Assembly: GCF_002216685.1 (NCBI RefSeq)
Contig: NZ_CP022353.1
Location: 1,054,001 to 1,118,000 of the forward strand
From: Vibrio tarriae
GTDB lineage: Bacteria; Pseudomonadota; Gammaproteobacteria; Enterobacterales; Vibrionaceae
Direction of reading: 5' to 3'
Length of the DNA: 64,000 bases
Shown: in pieces, positions 1 to 9,570 of the stretch
How the letters are laid out: each line of letters begins with the position of its first letter
Numbering within the stretch: position 1 is the stretch's first letter
Program-made: the position numbers and the translations under genes
The notes under the pieces: model-generated
What the model saw: the letters and a program-made list of their open reading frames with translations, nothing else
Told to the model about the DNA's origin: nothing
Database searches by the model: none

Positions 1-715
1 CGACACCTAATCCTGCTGAGACCATCTGTACCAGCATCAAGGTATTGTCAGCTTGCTTCCAGCGTGCAGGCTCAACGCCTGCGGGTTGCAAAAAGTGTTT
101 CACCACATCCAATCTCTGTTTTTGCACCGGATAGGTGAGCATGGTTTGATCAATCAAGTATTGGGGCTCAATACTGGCTTTGTCAGCCAACGGATGGTTG
201 GTGGCGGTGATAAGGCGCATTTCAAAATCAAACAGCGGCTCATAATGCACTTCCGAGCGCGGCAAAATATCCGAGGTGATCACCAGATCCAATTCCCCCG
301 CTAACAGCGCGGGTAGAGGTTCAAACCCAAAGCCGGATGAAAAATCCAGCGCCACAGTTGGCCAGCCGACCTGATATTCGCGCAGCGCGGGCATCAACCA
401 TTGAAAGCAGGAGTGACACTCAATCGCCATATGCAGACGTCCGTTCACATCTTCTTTTAGGCTCGCCAACTCATTCTCGGCACGTGCCATCTTGGGCAAA
501 ACATCGTCAGCCAAACGCAGCAGAATTTCGCCTTCGGCGGTAAAGCGTACTGGACGTGTTTTACGCAAAAAAAGCTGCCCGCCAATCCGTGCTTCCAAGT
601 CTTTAATCTGATGTGAGAGCGCAGACTGGGTGAGATGCAACGAGGTCGCTGTGGCGGTCAGTGAACCGGTATCGCGTAGCGAGATCAGCGTTTTCAAATG
701 TTTCAGCTCTATCAT
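1..715 (-). CDS. metR: MetR, LysR-type activator of methionine genes (3' end outside window)
   Basis: The reverse strand reads an open frame from the ATG at 715 to the window edge, about 238 residues of a family that usually has about 300. The N-terminus is a LysR winged helix-turn-helix (MIELKHLKTL, then LTQSALSHQIKDLE). The effector domain follows, with the MetR-like stretch around residues 90-130. MetR activates metE and other met genes with homocysteine as co-effector. It is divergent from metE across a 328-base intergenic region, the classical arrangement. The gene is cut by the window edge and shows no internal defect. Confidence 0.93.
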   Translation of the reverse strand, partial: MIELKHLKTLISLRDTGSLTATATSLHLTQSALSHQIKDLEARIGGQLFLRKTRPVRFTAEGEILLRLADDVLPKMARAENELASLKEDVNGRLHMAIECHSCFQWLMPALREYQVGWPTVALDFSSGFGFEPLPALLAGELDLVITSDILPRSEVHYEPLFDFEMRLITATNHPLADKASIEPQYLIDQTMLTYPVQKQRLDVVKHFLQPAGVEPARWKQADNTLMLVQMVSAGLGV

Positions 716-799
716 GAACTCTCCTCACTTATCCCTAAGCCAACATGAATTTTTAGCTAAGTTACGCCTATTTTATGGAGCTGTAAACATCTAGATGGC

Positions 800-860
800 C
801 ATAGTCCTCCTGCTTGAAGCCTCAACGGTGTTAGCTGCAACTCCAATTCGTTTGGTTATA
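800..860. repeat. short, internally deleted ERIC-like element
   Basis: The stretch keeps both ends of the full ERIC seen at 39886-40013: a left end close to CCTACTTGAAGC and GCGGTGTT, and a right end close to CTGCAACTCCAAGTCG and TTTGGTTATA. The roughly 65-base centre is missing. It lies in the metR-metE intergenic region. Confidence 0.6.
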
Positions 861-934
861 AAAAGTGAAGGTAAATTGATAATCGCCATTGTCAACATGA
901 AAATTACTAATAAACAAGTTGAATAAATGAACCT

Positions 935-980
935 TGTCCTCGAAGGCGTACAACGCGATAGTTTAGCCATCCAGACATCT
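935..980 (+). promoter_or_regulatory. putative metE promoter with a MetJ-like box
   Basis: A -35-like TTGTCC (935-940) is followed after 17 bases by GATAGT (958-963) as a -10. Just downstream at 965-980 are two adjacent 8-mers, AGCCATCC and AGACATCT. They match the MetJ box AGACGTCT in 5 and 7 of 8 positions. This fits repression of metE by MetJ with S-adenosylmethionine. I did not find an exact TGAA-N5-TTCA MetR site by eye. Confidence 0.4.
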
Positions 981-1043
981 TCGGATGCGCTGAGTCGGCT
1001 TAGAACTTCTACGACCAATTAAGAACAGACAAAGGATTTTCAC

Positions 1044-3329
1044 ATGACAACGACACACATTCTTGGTTATCCCCGCATTGGCGAAAAACGCGAACTTAAA
1101 TTTGCTCTTGAAAAATACTGGCGTGGTGAGATTGACCAAGCGGCTTTGAAACAGGTCGGTAGCCAAATTCGTCAACACAACTGGGCACTGCAAAAAGAAG
1201 CCGGATTGGATTTCGTCACCGCGGGTGATTTTGCTTGGTACGACCATGTACTCACCACCACACTGTTACTGGGGCATGTGCCTAAGCGCCATAACCACGG
1301 TTTTCCCGATTTAGATACGCTGTTTCGCGTCGGTCGTGGTCAGTCACAAAATGCTTGTGGTTGCGGAACGGGCAGCGCGGCATCGGATATGACCAAGTGG
1401 TTCAACACCAACTATCACTACATCGTGCCGGAGTTCAGCTCTCACGACACTTTCAGTGTGAGCTGGCCACAACTGTTTGAAGAGGTGAATGAAGCACTGC
1501 AAGCGGGTCACGATGTAAAACCTGTGCTGCTTGGTCCCGTGAGCTACCTCTATTTAGGCAAAGAAGTGGAAGAGGGTTTTGATCGTTTAACGTTGTTGCC
1601 GCGTCTATTGACCGCTTACCAAGCGATTCTGAGCAAGCTGGCGAAGCAGGGTGTGCAGTGGGTGCAAATCGATGAGCCTATTTTGGCGTTAGAACTGGAA
1701 CCACGTTGGCAAGAAGCATTTAAGTTGGCTTATCAGGTGATCCGCGGTGACGTCAAACTGCTGCTGACCACTTACTTTGATTCAGTGTTAGACACGCTTG
1801 ATAAGATTGTGGAATTGCCTGTCGATGGCCTACATGTGGATATTTCGGCCGCTCCAGCGCAGCTCGAAACCATTGTTAACCGCTTGCCATCTGATTGGGT
1901 ACTTTCAGCAGGTGTGATTAATGGCCGTAACGTTTGGCGTGCGGATTTGAGTTCCATTCTGGCTCGTTTGCAGCCTGTGAAAACCCTGTTGGGCGAGCGT
2001 TTATGGGTCGCGAGTTCCTGTTCACTGCTGCACAGCCCTGTCAATCTGGATTTAGAAGGCGATTTGAGTGCAGAAACCCGTAGTTGGTTTGCGTTTGCCA
2101 AGCAGAAAGTTACGGAAGTGTCCTTGCTCGGCCGTGCTTTGGATGGTGATGCCGCGGCGATTCTGGCTTGTGATACCTATAGCCAGCCAATTGTGGCACG
2201 CAAATCTTCTCACACGGTGAATAAGGCTTCTGTGCAAGCGCGCATCAACAATATTACGGAGGCATTGGCAGAGCGGAGTGCGCCTTATATTGAGCGTGCT
2301 CATCACCAAGCAGAAGTGCTGGGGCTGCCTTTCTTACCGACCACGACCATTGGCTCTTTCCCACAAACCGGAGAGATCCGTACTGAGCGTAGTGCCTATC
2401 GTCAAGGCAAATTGAGCGAGCAAGAGTATGTGCAAGCACTGAAAGGCCATATTGCCGATGCGGTGAAACGCCAAGAAGCGTTAGGGCTAGATGTGCTGGT
2501 ACACGGTGAAGCCGAACGTAACGACATGGTGGAATACTTTGCTGAAAACCTCGCGGGTTTCCAAACCACGCAGTTTGGTTGGGTGCAGAGTTACGGTTCA
2601 CGCTGCGTAAAACCTGCGATTGTGGTGGCGGATATCGAACGTGAAAAACCGATCACGGTAGAGTGGTCAACTTACGCGCAATCTCTAACCTCTAAGCAGA
2701 TGAAAGGGATGTTGACGGGCCCTGTGACCATTCTGTGCTGGACCTTCCCACGTGAAGACATCAGCCGCCAAGAGATTGCTCAGCAATTGGCGTTGGCACT
2801 GCGTGATGAAGTGGCGGATTTGCAAAATGCGGGTATCAATATCATTCAGATCGATGAGCCCGCAATTCGTGAAGGTCTACCACTGAAAAAACGCGATCAT
2901 CAAACGTATTTAGATTGGGCAGTGCAAGCGTTTAAGATTTCCGCTGGTAGCGCGCGTCCGGAAACGCAAATTCACACACACATGTGTTACAGCGAATTCA
3001 ACGAGATCATCGAATCGGTTGCGGCACTGGATGCCGACGTGATCACCATTGAAACATCGCGCTCCAACATGGAGCTGCTCAAAGCGTTTGAAGAGTTTAA
3101 TTACCCGAACGAAATTGGCCCAGGCGTGTACGACATTCACTCACCGAACATTCCTGCACAAACATGGATTGAAGATCTGCTTCGCAAAGCAGCAGAAAAA
3201 ATTCCAGCACAGCGTTTGTGGGTCAATCCAGATTGCGGTCTAAAAACCCGCAACTGGCCAGAAGTGGAAGCAGCACTGACCAACATGGTGAACGCAGCGA
3301 AAGCACTGCGCGCGGAATGGCAAGCCTAA
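1044..3329 (+). CDS. metE: cobalamin-independent methionine synthase MetE
   Basis: The 761-residue product is full length (E. coli MetE has 753). It transfers a methyl group from 5-methyltetrahydropteroyl-triglutamate to homocysteine in the cytoplasm. The two-barrel architecture is visible. The N-terminal half begins with the folate-binding [16 protein letters not shown] motif. The C-terminal catalytic barrel contains [12 protein letters not shown]. The zinc ligands correspond to His646 and Cys648 (IHTHMC), a Glu near 670 and Cys731 (NPDCGLKTR). A start at ATG 1044 follows the AAAGGA at 1032. The gene is divergent from metR, and a strong terminator follows. Confidence 0.98.
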   Translation: MTTTHILGYPRIGEKRELKFALEKYWRGEIDQAALKQVGSQIRQHNWALQKEAGLDFVTAGDFAWYDHVLTTTLLLGHVPKRHNHGFPDLDTLFRVGRGQSQNACGCGTGSAASDMTKWFNTNYHYIVPEFSSHDTFSVSWPQLFEEVNEALQAGHDVKPVLLGPVSYLYLGKEVEEGFDRLTLLPRLLTAYQAILSKLAKQGVQWVQIDEPILALELEPRWQEAFKLAYQVIRGDVKLLLTTYFDSVLDTLDKIVELPVDGLHVDISAAPAQLETIVNRLPSDWVLSAGVINGRNVWRADLSSILARLQPVKTLLGERLWVASSCSLLHSPVNLDLEGDLSAETRSWFAFAKQKVTEVSLLGRALDGDAAAILACDTYSQPIVARKSSHTVNKASVQARINNITEALAERSAPYIERAHHQAEVLGLPFLPTTTIGSFPQTGEIRTERSAYRQGKLSEQEYVQALKGHIADAVKRQEALGLDVLVHGEAERNDMVEYFAENLAGFQTTQFGWVQSYGSRCVKPAIVVADIEREKPITVEWSTYAQSLTSKQMKGMLTGPVTILCWTFPREDISRQEIAQQLALALRDEVADLQNAGINIIQIDEPAIREGLPLKKRDHQTYLDWAVQAFKISAGSARPETQIHTHMCYSEFNEIIESVAALDADVITIETSRSNMELLKAFEEFNYPNEIGPGVYDIHSPNIPAQTWIEDLLRKAAEKIPAQRLWVNPDCGLKTRNWPEVEAALTNMVNAAKALRAEWQA

Positions 3330-3336
3330 TATTCGC

Positions 3337-3380
3337 TTCCTACTTGAAGTTTACCTACAACGCCAAGTGGTTTGGGTAAA
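3337..3380. repeat. ERIC-like remnant (ends only)
   Basis: Between the metE stop and its terminator, CTTCCTACTTGAAG and then CCAAGTGGTTTGGGTA match the two ends of the full ERIC at 39886-40013. Nearly the whole centre is lost. Confidence 0.45.
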
Positions 3381-3394
3381 CGGTTCGAAACCAC

Positions 3395-3424
3395 AAAGGC
3401 CTCTTATGAGGCCTTTGTTCTTTT
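3395..3424 (+). terminator. rho-independent terminator of metE
   Basis: A perfect 9-bp stem, AAAGGCCTC / GAGGCCTTT, with loop TTAT is followed by a T-rich run (GTTCTTTTG). Confidence 0.85.
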
Positions 3425-3476
3425 GTTTGTGTTGTTCGAGAGTCAATCTTAAATATCTTGGTGACTTCCAACGTGC

Positions 3477-3875
3477 TTAACCTTGCTTGCAGCTCTCTTT
3501 AGTGACCAACTGATCCACCATCAATTGACCACGCGTGTTGCGCATTTGGATGCGGTAGCTGATCCCAACATCCAGATTCGAACGGATGTCTTTGTTAGCA
3601 CAGAAGCTTGTTACCGCGCTTTGTAGCACTTGCTCGGTTGGTTTAGCATTATTTGCATCTGTGTTATAAACCATCATCAGCTCAATGGTGCTGCCTTTGG
3701 AGGTAGCGCGGAGAATATTCAGTGGGCCAAACTCCAGCGGTAGCTCGGTAGAGAGTAAGCTGGCACGGTTGCCAGCCAATAGCTCAAGGTTACGCTGTTT
3801 TTCTGCTGAACCAGAGCTGCAACCGACGAGAAGGAGAGTCGAGGCGATAACGCTGCTCAGGATGATTTTTTTCAT
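3477..3875 (-). CDS. aspS: AspS-type pilotin lipoprotein of the type II secretion system
   Basis: The product is a 132-residue lipoprotein. Its signal sequence MKKIILSSVIASTLLLVGC ends in a lipobox (LVGC), followed by SSGSAEKQ. The mature part has two further cysteines (SFCANKD and KESCKQG), which could form a disulfide. I recognise it as the V. cholerae pilotin AspS, which carries the secretin GspD/EpsD to the outer membrane. I chose the ATG at 3875 rather than the upstream codon at 3905, because it starts exactly at the signal peptide. It begins one base after the yciI stop region, which suggests translational coupling. The family name rests on recollection of V. cholerae AspS. Confidence 0.75.
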   Translation of the reverse strand: MKKIILSSVIASTLLLVGCSSGSAEKQRNLELLAGNRASLLSTELPLEFGPLNILRATSKGSTIELMMVYNTDANNAKPTEQVLQSAVTSFCANKDIRSNLDVGISYRIQMRNTRGQLMVDQLVTKESCKQG

Positions 3876-3876
3876 A

Positions 3877-4173
3877 TCAGAATACTTTTTTGAAAGGTTT
3901 AACAATCACGTTGGCATAGACACCCGCGGCGACATAAGGGTCGGCATTTGCCCAAGCTTGTGCTTCCACTAAAGAGGCGAATTCCGCGATTACGGTTGAG
4001 CCAGTGAAGCCTGCCTGTCCCGGATTATCGGAGTCGATCGCTGGCATAGGGCCAGCCGTGAGCAGACGGCCTTCATCTTGCAGTTGTTGTAAACGCTCCA
4101 GATGTTTTGGGCGCACGCTAAGACGTTTGTCTAATGAGTTCTCGACATCCTGCGAAAAAATTACATACCACAT
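3877..4173 (-). CDS. yciI: YciI family protein
   Basis: The 98-residue protein is of YciI size. It opens with [11 protein letters not shown], has the conserved RPKHLERL histidine helix, and then the small ferredoxin-like fold with GPMPAIDSD and [13 protein letters not shown]. The conserved His-Asp pair of the family is present. The reaction is not established for most members. It lies upstream of aspS with almost no spacer and downstream of yciA, the neighbourhood seen for yci genes in enterobacteria. Confidence 0.88.
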   Translation of the reverse strand: MWYVIFSQDVENSLDKRLSVRPKHLERLQQLQDEGRLLTAGPMPAIDSDNPGQAGFTGSTVIAEFASLVEAQAWANADPYVAAGVYANVIVKPFKKVF

Positions 4174-4247
4174 AACACTTTAATCCTTATCCACTGACCA
4201 AAAGCAAAGTCAATACTCTACGCAACTCGCTCGTGAAACACAGCTTA

Positions 4248-4667
4248 TCAAGATGATTTCTGTGATCCGTTGCTTAAGCTTATCGCTCTTGGGCGGCCAT
4301 TGGTATCAATCGCCACATAGTTAAACGTCGCTTCGCAGACTTGGAAGCGATCACCAACACCATCTTCTTTGACCGGTTTTACCCAAACTTCAAGATTAAT
4401 GGACATTGAGGTTCTGCCGATCTTGGTGCATTCGCCGTAGCAACATACCACATCGCCCACTTTGACTGGTTTTTTAAAAGTGATACTGGACACGGAAACG
4501 GTAACAATCCGTCCGCAGGAAATCTCTTTAGCGAGAATACCGCCCGCTAAGTCGAGTTGAGACATGATCCAGCCGCCAAAAATATCGCCATTCGCATTCG
4601 TGTCGGCAGGCATTGCGAGTGTGCGCAGCAGAAGCTGGCCTCTAGGTGAATTTACGGTTTGATTCAT
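4248..4667 (-). CDS. yciA: YciA acyl-CoA thioesterase
   Basis: This hotdog-fold thioesterase of about 139 residues hydrolyses acyl-CoAs in the cytoplasm. The catalytic motif NANGDIFGGWIMSQLD carries the active Asp. RIVTVSVSSITFKKPVKVGD follows, typical of the YciA/BACH subgroup. The start was set at ATG 4667 (MNQTVNS) and not at 4688, because the latter lies in the hairpin leader. A stem-loop with a T run lies only 23 bases upstream of this start. Confidence 0.9.
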   Translation of the reverse strand: MNQTVNSPRGQLLLRTLAMPADTNANGDIFGGWIMSQLDLAGGILAKEISCGRIVTVSVSSITFKKPVKVGDVVCCYGECTKIGRTSMSINLEVWVKPVKEDGVGDRFQVCEATFNYVAIDTNGRPRAISLSNGSQKSS

Positions 4668-4682
4668 TTGGGGATCCACAGT

Positions 4683-4713
4683 AAACAAAACAGCGACCGA
4701 ATACGGTCGCTGT
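4683..4713 (-). terminator. terminator-like hairpin between yciB and yciA
   Basis: Read on the minus strand, a perfect 10-bp stem ACAGCGACCG / CGGTCGCTGT is followed by TTTTGTTT. It should end transcription arriving from yciB. It may also sit in the leader of a yciA transcript, since a TTATAAT lies about 20 bases further upstream. Confidence 0.7.
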
Positions 4714-4814
4714 GGATTAGGGGGCGGATTATAACCACAAATTCATCAATGGATCATCCCTTTATCCCTTTCTACTATAAGCGCCAAGTAGGATGGGTAT
4801 TCCATCGGGACAAT

Positions 4815-5361
4815 TTATTGGCTTTTCTGTTTAGGTTCATGGGGAAGGTGTTTGTAGATGTAGCCACCCGTCAGTAGAGTAAAAACCAGCGTTGCCGCAA
4901 GCAGGCCAAAGACTTTAAAGTTGACCCACACATCAAGCGGTAGGTGGTAGGCAATGTACAGATTGAGTGCTGCGCAACCACTGAAAAAAAATCACCCATG
5001 CCCAGTTAATGGTCGACCATACCGCGTCAGGCAAGGTCAGCTCTTTACCGAGCATGCCTTTGATTGCAGATTTACCCAAGATTTGGCTGATGGTTAGTCC
5101 GAGTGCGAAAACGATATACACGATCGTCACTTTCCATTTGATGAAGTTATCGTCATGCAGGGCTAAGGTCATACCACCAAACAAAGCGACCATCACAAAA
5201 GTGATGAGCTGCATTTTCTCCACTTTTTTGTACATAGCATAAGTGACAATCACTTGAACCGTGGTGGCAGCAATCAGCGCCCCAGTTGCTACGTAGATGT
5301 CATAAAACTTATATAAAGCAAAAAAAATGATCAGTGGGATAAAGTCGAGCAGTTGTTTCAT
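4815..5361 (-). pseudogene. yciB: YciB inner-membrane septation protein gene, frameshifted
   Basis: From the ATG at 5361 the reverse strand encodes [18 protein letters not shown] and several membrane helices typical of YciB (formerly IspA). Near residue 125, at a run of eight A on the + strand (4984-4991), the frame shifts. The reading frame as given ends in an unrelated tail at 4933. Removing one base restores [18 protein letters not shown] and continues to a TAA at 4815. That gives the family length of about 181 residues. The sequence therefore shows a +1 indel in a homopolymer. It could be a real mutation, slippage-prone expression or a sequencing error. Confidence 0.85.
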
Positions 5362-5535
5362 TTTGGGTACGTCCAATAAAATGAGTGACGACAGTCTAAC
5401 CCAAACTCGTTCCAGAGCTAAATAGTGAAAAACGATGAAAAAGCAATTAGCTTTATTTCGGTTATCTACTGACAAACTATAAGTAACAGTGAATCGGTCG
5501 TTTTAGCATGTGGTTATTATTTGTCATCATGTGCA

Positions 5536-6873
5536 TCACGCTAACAGTTGCACAAATTCATCGGCAGGCATCGCTTTTCCATACAGATAGCCTTGCGCAT
5601 AATTGCAGCCTTCAGTGCGAATAAAATCCTCTTGGAATTTCTTTTCAATTCCTTCGGCAATTACTGCCATGTTGAGCTTATGTGCCATCGCAATGATTGC
5701 TCGTGTTAGCTCGCGGTTTTGCTCGTTGTATTCCAATTGATTGATGAAACTGCGGTCAATTTTCAACGTATCGAAAGAGTATTTTTGTAGGTAACTTAAA
5801 GATGAATAGCCTGTACCGAAGTCATCAAGAGAGATGCTTATGCCTTGTTGACGCAGTTGAGCTAATGCACTTTGCGCGTATTGTTCATCTTCCAGCAAGA
5901 TCCCCTCGGTTAACTCAAGTTCCAAAGCGCCGGGAGGCAACTGGTACAGCGTCATCATGTCTTTAAGGTGTTCAACAAAATGTTGTTCACGAAACTGGAT
6001 CGGTGAGATATTGATAGCGATTTTGAATGGATGGGATGATTCTCTACACCACTCAGCAGCCTTTCTCAGCGCTTGATGAAGAACGAAATAGCCTATCTCA
6101 ATAATCTGTCCGTTACTTTCTGCAATCGGGATGAATCGATCGGGGGTCACATTGCCCAATTGTGGATTGTTCCAACGCAGCAGCGCTTCTGCGCCAATGA
6201 TTTTTCCTGCTTGTTTTAGGCAGACAATCGGCTGGAAATAGACGGCAAGTTCATTAAAACGTAGAGCATCAAGTAAATGTGACTCAAGCTGTAAGCGTTC
6301 CTCTGCGGCTTTTTGCGCTTTGATATTGAAAAAAGAGACTTGTGCGCCTTCCTTCTTCGCAAAACTCATCGCGGAGCTTGCGCGTTGGATAAAACTGAGG
6401 GAATCGGTTGCATCCATAGGTGCGAGCGCAACGCCTAAATGGCATTGTAAAGTGATGTTGAGGTTATTGGTATTAAACGGCATGGTGCATGCCTTAATCA
6501 CTCGATTAATCACTTTGTTTGTTTCTGCTCGGCTGCGTTCATGGTAAGCGGTCAGCACAAACTCTGAACCTACAATTCGAGCCAACAACCAAGCTTCCGG
6601 TAGGTTGTGGCTTAAACGTTGGCTTAGAGATGACAAGATATGATCGCCGACTTGATAACCATAGCTGTCGTTAATTGATTTAAAATTGCGCAGACTGAAA
6701 TAGATCAAGGTGATTTGTTGCTCATCAGCGATTGCTTTTAACTGAGGTTGCAGGTGTTCGCAAAGCGTGACACGGTTGGGGAGATTGGTTAATGGGTCAT
6801 AGTGGCGGTGAAAATCCAGATAATTTTCGGCTGCAGCACGTTGTTCAATCTCTTTGAGCAATTTTGTACTCAA
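5536..6873 (-). pseudogene. GGDEF-EAL part of a frameshifted cyclic-di-GMP protein
   Basis: This is the 3' part of a broken gene that also includes 6911-7414. It holds a GGDEF domain (DPLTNLPNRVTL, FKSINDSYGYQVGD) whose active-site motif is VGSEF. The domain is therefore probably not a working cyclase. A full EAL domain follows, with GAEALLRW, ELTEGILLED, SLDDFGTGYSSL and KIDRSFI, and so looks able to hydrolyse cyclic di-GMP. The frame is open upstream of 6873 to the A7 tract at 6929-6935. There one extra base separates it from the GAF half. The joining region reads NQELEKKVAERTQTLADL, a coiled-coil linker, once one A is removed. Confidence 0.85.
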
Positions 6874-6910
6874 ATCTGCTAGCGTTTGAGTGCGCTCTGC
6901 GACTTTTTTC

Positions 6911-7414
6911 TCAAGCTCTTGGTTGAGGTTTTTTTAATTCGGCTTTTTGGTAGAGCGTTTCCAATTGCCCCTCTATAGCGCTTTGAAATCGAGCTAGCAA
7001 TGAGTGCACACGATCGTCAAAGTGTCTCTCACGGCTATCTAAAATACAGATGGTGCCAAAAGGAGTATCATCAGGCCAGAACACAGGTAAGCCACAGTAA
7101 CAAATCATACCTAATTTTATGTCTGGGTTATGATCCCAATTAGGGTCGGCAAGCGCGTTGGGAACTTCCAACATGCGTCGTTCACTGATCACCGTCTCAC
7201 AATACAAGCCATGACCGAGAGTGTCTTTGGCTTTTGGTGGATAAGGGTTGCCTTCGGTTCGGCTACTGGAAAAAACCTCTATATCAGAGGCATGAACTCG
7301 CATGATCAAAGAAGCAGGGCAGGCGGTGATTTCTGCAATAAGATCAACGATTTCTTGCCAAGAGTGCATGATGTGTTCTGGAATCGAAAGGGTTTTGGTG
7401 TCGATTGGCAGCAT
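6911..7414 (-). pseudogene. GAF-domain N-terminal part of the same frameshifted gene
   Basis: This ORF encodes a GAF sensor domain: YCETVISERRMLEVPNALAD, IKLGMICYCGLPV, and PFGTICILDSRE. It ends just after AELKKPQPRA because of the extra base in the A7 tract (6929-6935). In the -1 frame it continues as AELKNLNQELEKK into the GGDEF-EAL part. An intact protein would be GAF, coiled coil, degenerate GGDEF, EAL, of about 620 residues. The start at 7414 has AAAAGGA about 11 bases upstream; the ATG at 7426 is an alternative. The ligand of the GAF domain cannot be told. Confidence 0.8.
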
Positions 7415-7674
7415 GTAACCGTTCATCCTTTTGGCAGTTGACCTTACTTCATGAAGAAGAGCGTACGTAAAGAAGTATAGATTATTGATATAAAAGCACA
7501 CTAAGCAGGCATAATAAAAATGTATTAGTGATTAACCGAGCGTTTTTTCAGTATGGGTTGTGTCGGTGGGAATAAGGCTAACCTGTGTCAGCCTTACTCA
7601 AGATCTTTGGTGAGTAAAAACACCCGATCTAATACTTAAGCAGTTATGTGGTCGGTTGCTTTTTTGCTCATTGA

Positions 7675-7902
7675 TTAACGAAGTAAATTTTCATTTAAAT
7701 CGACCAAATAGCCTTCCATTTTTAAGTTTTCGACTGTGGCTGTCAGTTCATCGTCCGACATGGTCAAACAACTGGATTTGCCCGTCATGCCATACAAGGT
7801 CTGCTGATAATCAAGCGCAGAGAAGTAGCCCATACGATCTTCCAGCAATTCACGTATTCCGATGTGAATGAGGTCGTAGCAGTGGTGACGTTGCAATTCC
7901 AT
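7675..7902 (-). CDS. hypothetical 75-residue protein
   Basis: The start at ATG 7902 has a strong AAGGAG nine bases upstream. The protein (MELQRHHCYDLIHIG, then a region rich in acidic and polar residues ending DLNENLLR) has no signal peptide or membrane segment. I recognise no family. It stands alone between the GAF-GGDEF-EAL gene and the ydcF-like gene, on the same strand. The good ribosome binding site supports translation. Confidence 0.7.
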   Translation of the reverse strand: MELQRHHCYDLIHIGIRELLEDRMGYFSALDYQQTLYGMTGKSSCLTMSDDELTATVENLKMEGYLVDLNENLLR

Positions 7903-7994
7903 AATCAAACTCCTTGATTGCTGTTTGGAAAGTGGAGGTGACTCCAACGTTCATTTTCTACACAAAAGCTAACTAAGCAAAAGTGGTGCCACAA

Positions 7995-8642
7995 TCATGA
8001 TATTTCTGGGTTAACTTTAAACATCAACAAGGCTTGATGGGCCAGTGCCACTTGCTTCGGAATCGGTTGAGCGATTTGAAAACCCAGTGCCGGATAATCT
8101 CGGATGCGCTCAAAATCGCCCAGCATGGCATTGAGCACAAAATCACTGGTGAGTTCTGAAGTTAAATAGTCAAAAAAACTGCCTGCGGGTGAGGTGACCT
8201 GCACACTTTCGACCGATTCTGGCCACTGTTTCATAAAGGCCGCATAAGCGCGACGTTCCATATAAGGTTTTTGCACCAGTAAGATGCGTTTGGCAGGCCG
8301 AGCTTGTTGCACCAATAGCTGATGGCTGAAATGTAGATTTTCACCACTATTGGTCGATTGTGTCTCAAGCAAAATAGCGTGTTCAGGGACACCTGCATCT
8401 TTGGCGATCGCGGCAAAAGTCTCCGCCTCACTGTGGTTAAATACCCCTTGAGTAAAACGGCCAAAGCCACCCGAAAACAGTACATAAGGGGCAAGGCCTT
8501 GGTGGTAGAGTTTTGCCGCATGTTCTGCCACACGGACATCGTTACTGCCGAGCACCAAAATGAGATCGGCAATTTCGGGTTGTTGATGCAACTGTAAGTA
8601 ATCCCACAGTGTTTCGATATGTTGATATAAGCGTTTACTCAT
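7995..8642 (-). CDS. YdcF-like (DUF218) protein
   Basis: The 215-residue product has the DUF218 pattern. It starts the domain with ADLILVLGSNDVRVAEHAAKLY, then PYVLFSGGFG, SEAETFAAIAKDAGVP, the TQSTNSGEN motif and RILLVQKPYMERRAY. DUF218 proteins such as E. coli YdcF bind S-adenosylmethionine or act in envelope steps; the substrate here is unknown. No membrane segment is seen, unlike SanA or ElyC. Its start overlaps the end of the epimerase-like gene by 8 bases, so the two are probably co-translated. Confidence 0.8.
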   Translation of the reverse strand: MSKRLYQHIETLWDYLQLHQQPEIADLILVLGSNDVRVAEHAAKLYHQGLAPYVLFSGGFGRFTQGVFNHSEAETFAAIAKDAGVPEHAILLETQSTNSGENLHFSHQLLVQQARPAKRILLVQKPYMERRAYAAFMKQWPESVESVQVTSPAGSFFDYLTSELTSDFVLNAMLGDFERIRDYPALGFQIAQPIPKQVALAHQALLMFKVNPEIS

Positions 8643-9465
8643 AACCGTGTACGGCCTCTAAGGTATGAGTGAAATGAAAACGGTAACCCGCTGCCAATAA
8701 TTCGTCGCACACAATCCGTTTCTCCTCTTTATCACCCAACGGTGGCAGAGGCAGTTCGCTTGCTACTGCGTTGAGTGCGGCCTGATAAAACTCCGCTTTA
8801 CTCACTGTGTTGGGGGTAGTGGCGTTAATAATCGAGTTGGGAAGCTGCTCTAGCGAAAAATGAATAATCCCGATCGCGTCATACAGATGCAGCATATTCG
8901 CAGGAGCGAGTCGGCTGACTTGTGCCATTTTGCTGACAAAGCGTGATGGGTGGCGTTTCGGACCCATCAAGCCACTGCAACGTAGGATGGTGTAATTAAT
9001 GCCGGAAGTGATCACATGTTGTTCCGCTTTGAGTAAGATGCGGGCTTTTGCATCAAAGGCCGAATTATCGAGCGCCAATGCCAAAGAGGCATCTTTCTCA
9101 TTCATCGGTTTGGCGATATCGGGATACACAGAGGTAGAACTGATCATCACCAGCTTTTGAATATTGGCCTGCTTGGCTTGCTGTACCAAGCTATACCAAT
9201 GTTTGGCATAGTGTTCGCCGGCACCTTGACGAAAACCGGGAGGAAAGCAGCCAATTAAGGTATCACATTGCCGTTCGAGTAAAGCCTCGCACAAACCATC
9301 GGGTTGATCTAGTTGGCAAACAAAGCTCTCAATACCTTGATCTTCAAGAGTTTGAACAGCCTGAGGGGTAGTGCGTGTCGCATACACGGTATGGCCTTGT
9401 TGCTTAAGCCATTGTGCCAGTGGCAAACCTAGCCATCCTGCACCTATCACGACAACTCTTTTCAT
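8635..9465 (-). CDS. NAD(P)-binding epimerase/dehydratase-like protein (YeeZ type)
   Basis: From ATG 9465 (AAGGAT upstream) the 276-residue protein opens with a Rossmann nucleotide-binding loop, MKRVVVIGAGWLGLPLAQWL. Short-chain reductase features follow: VMISSTSVYPD as the Ser of an SDR-like site, and ILRCSGLMGPKRHP. It resembles E. coli YeeZ-type atypical SDR proteins. The substrate is unknown. It overlaps the downstream ydcF-like gene. Confidence 0.78.
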   Translation of the reverse strand: MKRVVVIGAGWLGLPLAQWLKQQGHTVYATRTTPQAVQTLEDQGIESFVCQLDQPDGLCEALLERQCDTLIGCFPPGFRQGAGEHYAKHWYSLVQQAKQANIQKLVMISSTSVYPDIAKPMNEKDASLALALDNSAFDAKARILLKAEQHVITSGINYTILRCSGLMGPKRHPSRFVSKMAQVSRLAPANMLHLYDAIGIIHFSLEQLPNSIINATTPNTVSKAEFYQAALNAVASELPLPPLGDKEEKRIVCDELLAAGYRFHFTHTLEAVHGYE

Positions 9466-9570
9466 CAGTTCATCCTTTATCAATAAGAGCAAATGAGGTG
9501 GCTACCGTAACACAGTTGAACTTGGGGGATAAAGGAAATGAGCGCTGTATAGCGCTCATTGAAAGGAGGA

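Noticed and set aside
1772..2101. long reverse-strand frames inside metE, torA, vexK and other genes
   Set aside because: They are shadows of strongly coding genes on the other strand, with no family features.
4765..4800. possible additional ERIC end (AAGTAGGATGGGTAT)
   Set aside because: Only about a dozen bases match, too few to call in a Vibrio intergenic region.
7573..7600. hairpin TAAGGCTAAC / GTCAGCCTTA upstream of the GAF gene
   Set aside because: It has no T run on either strand and no known riboswitch or attenuator pattern that I can name.
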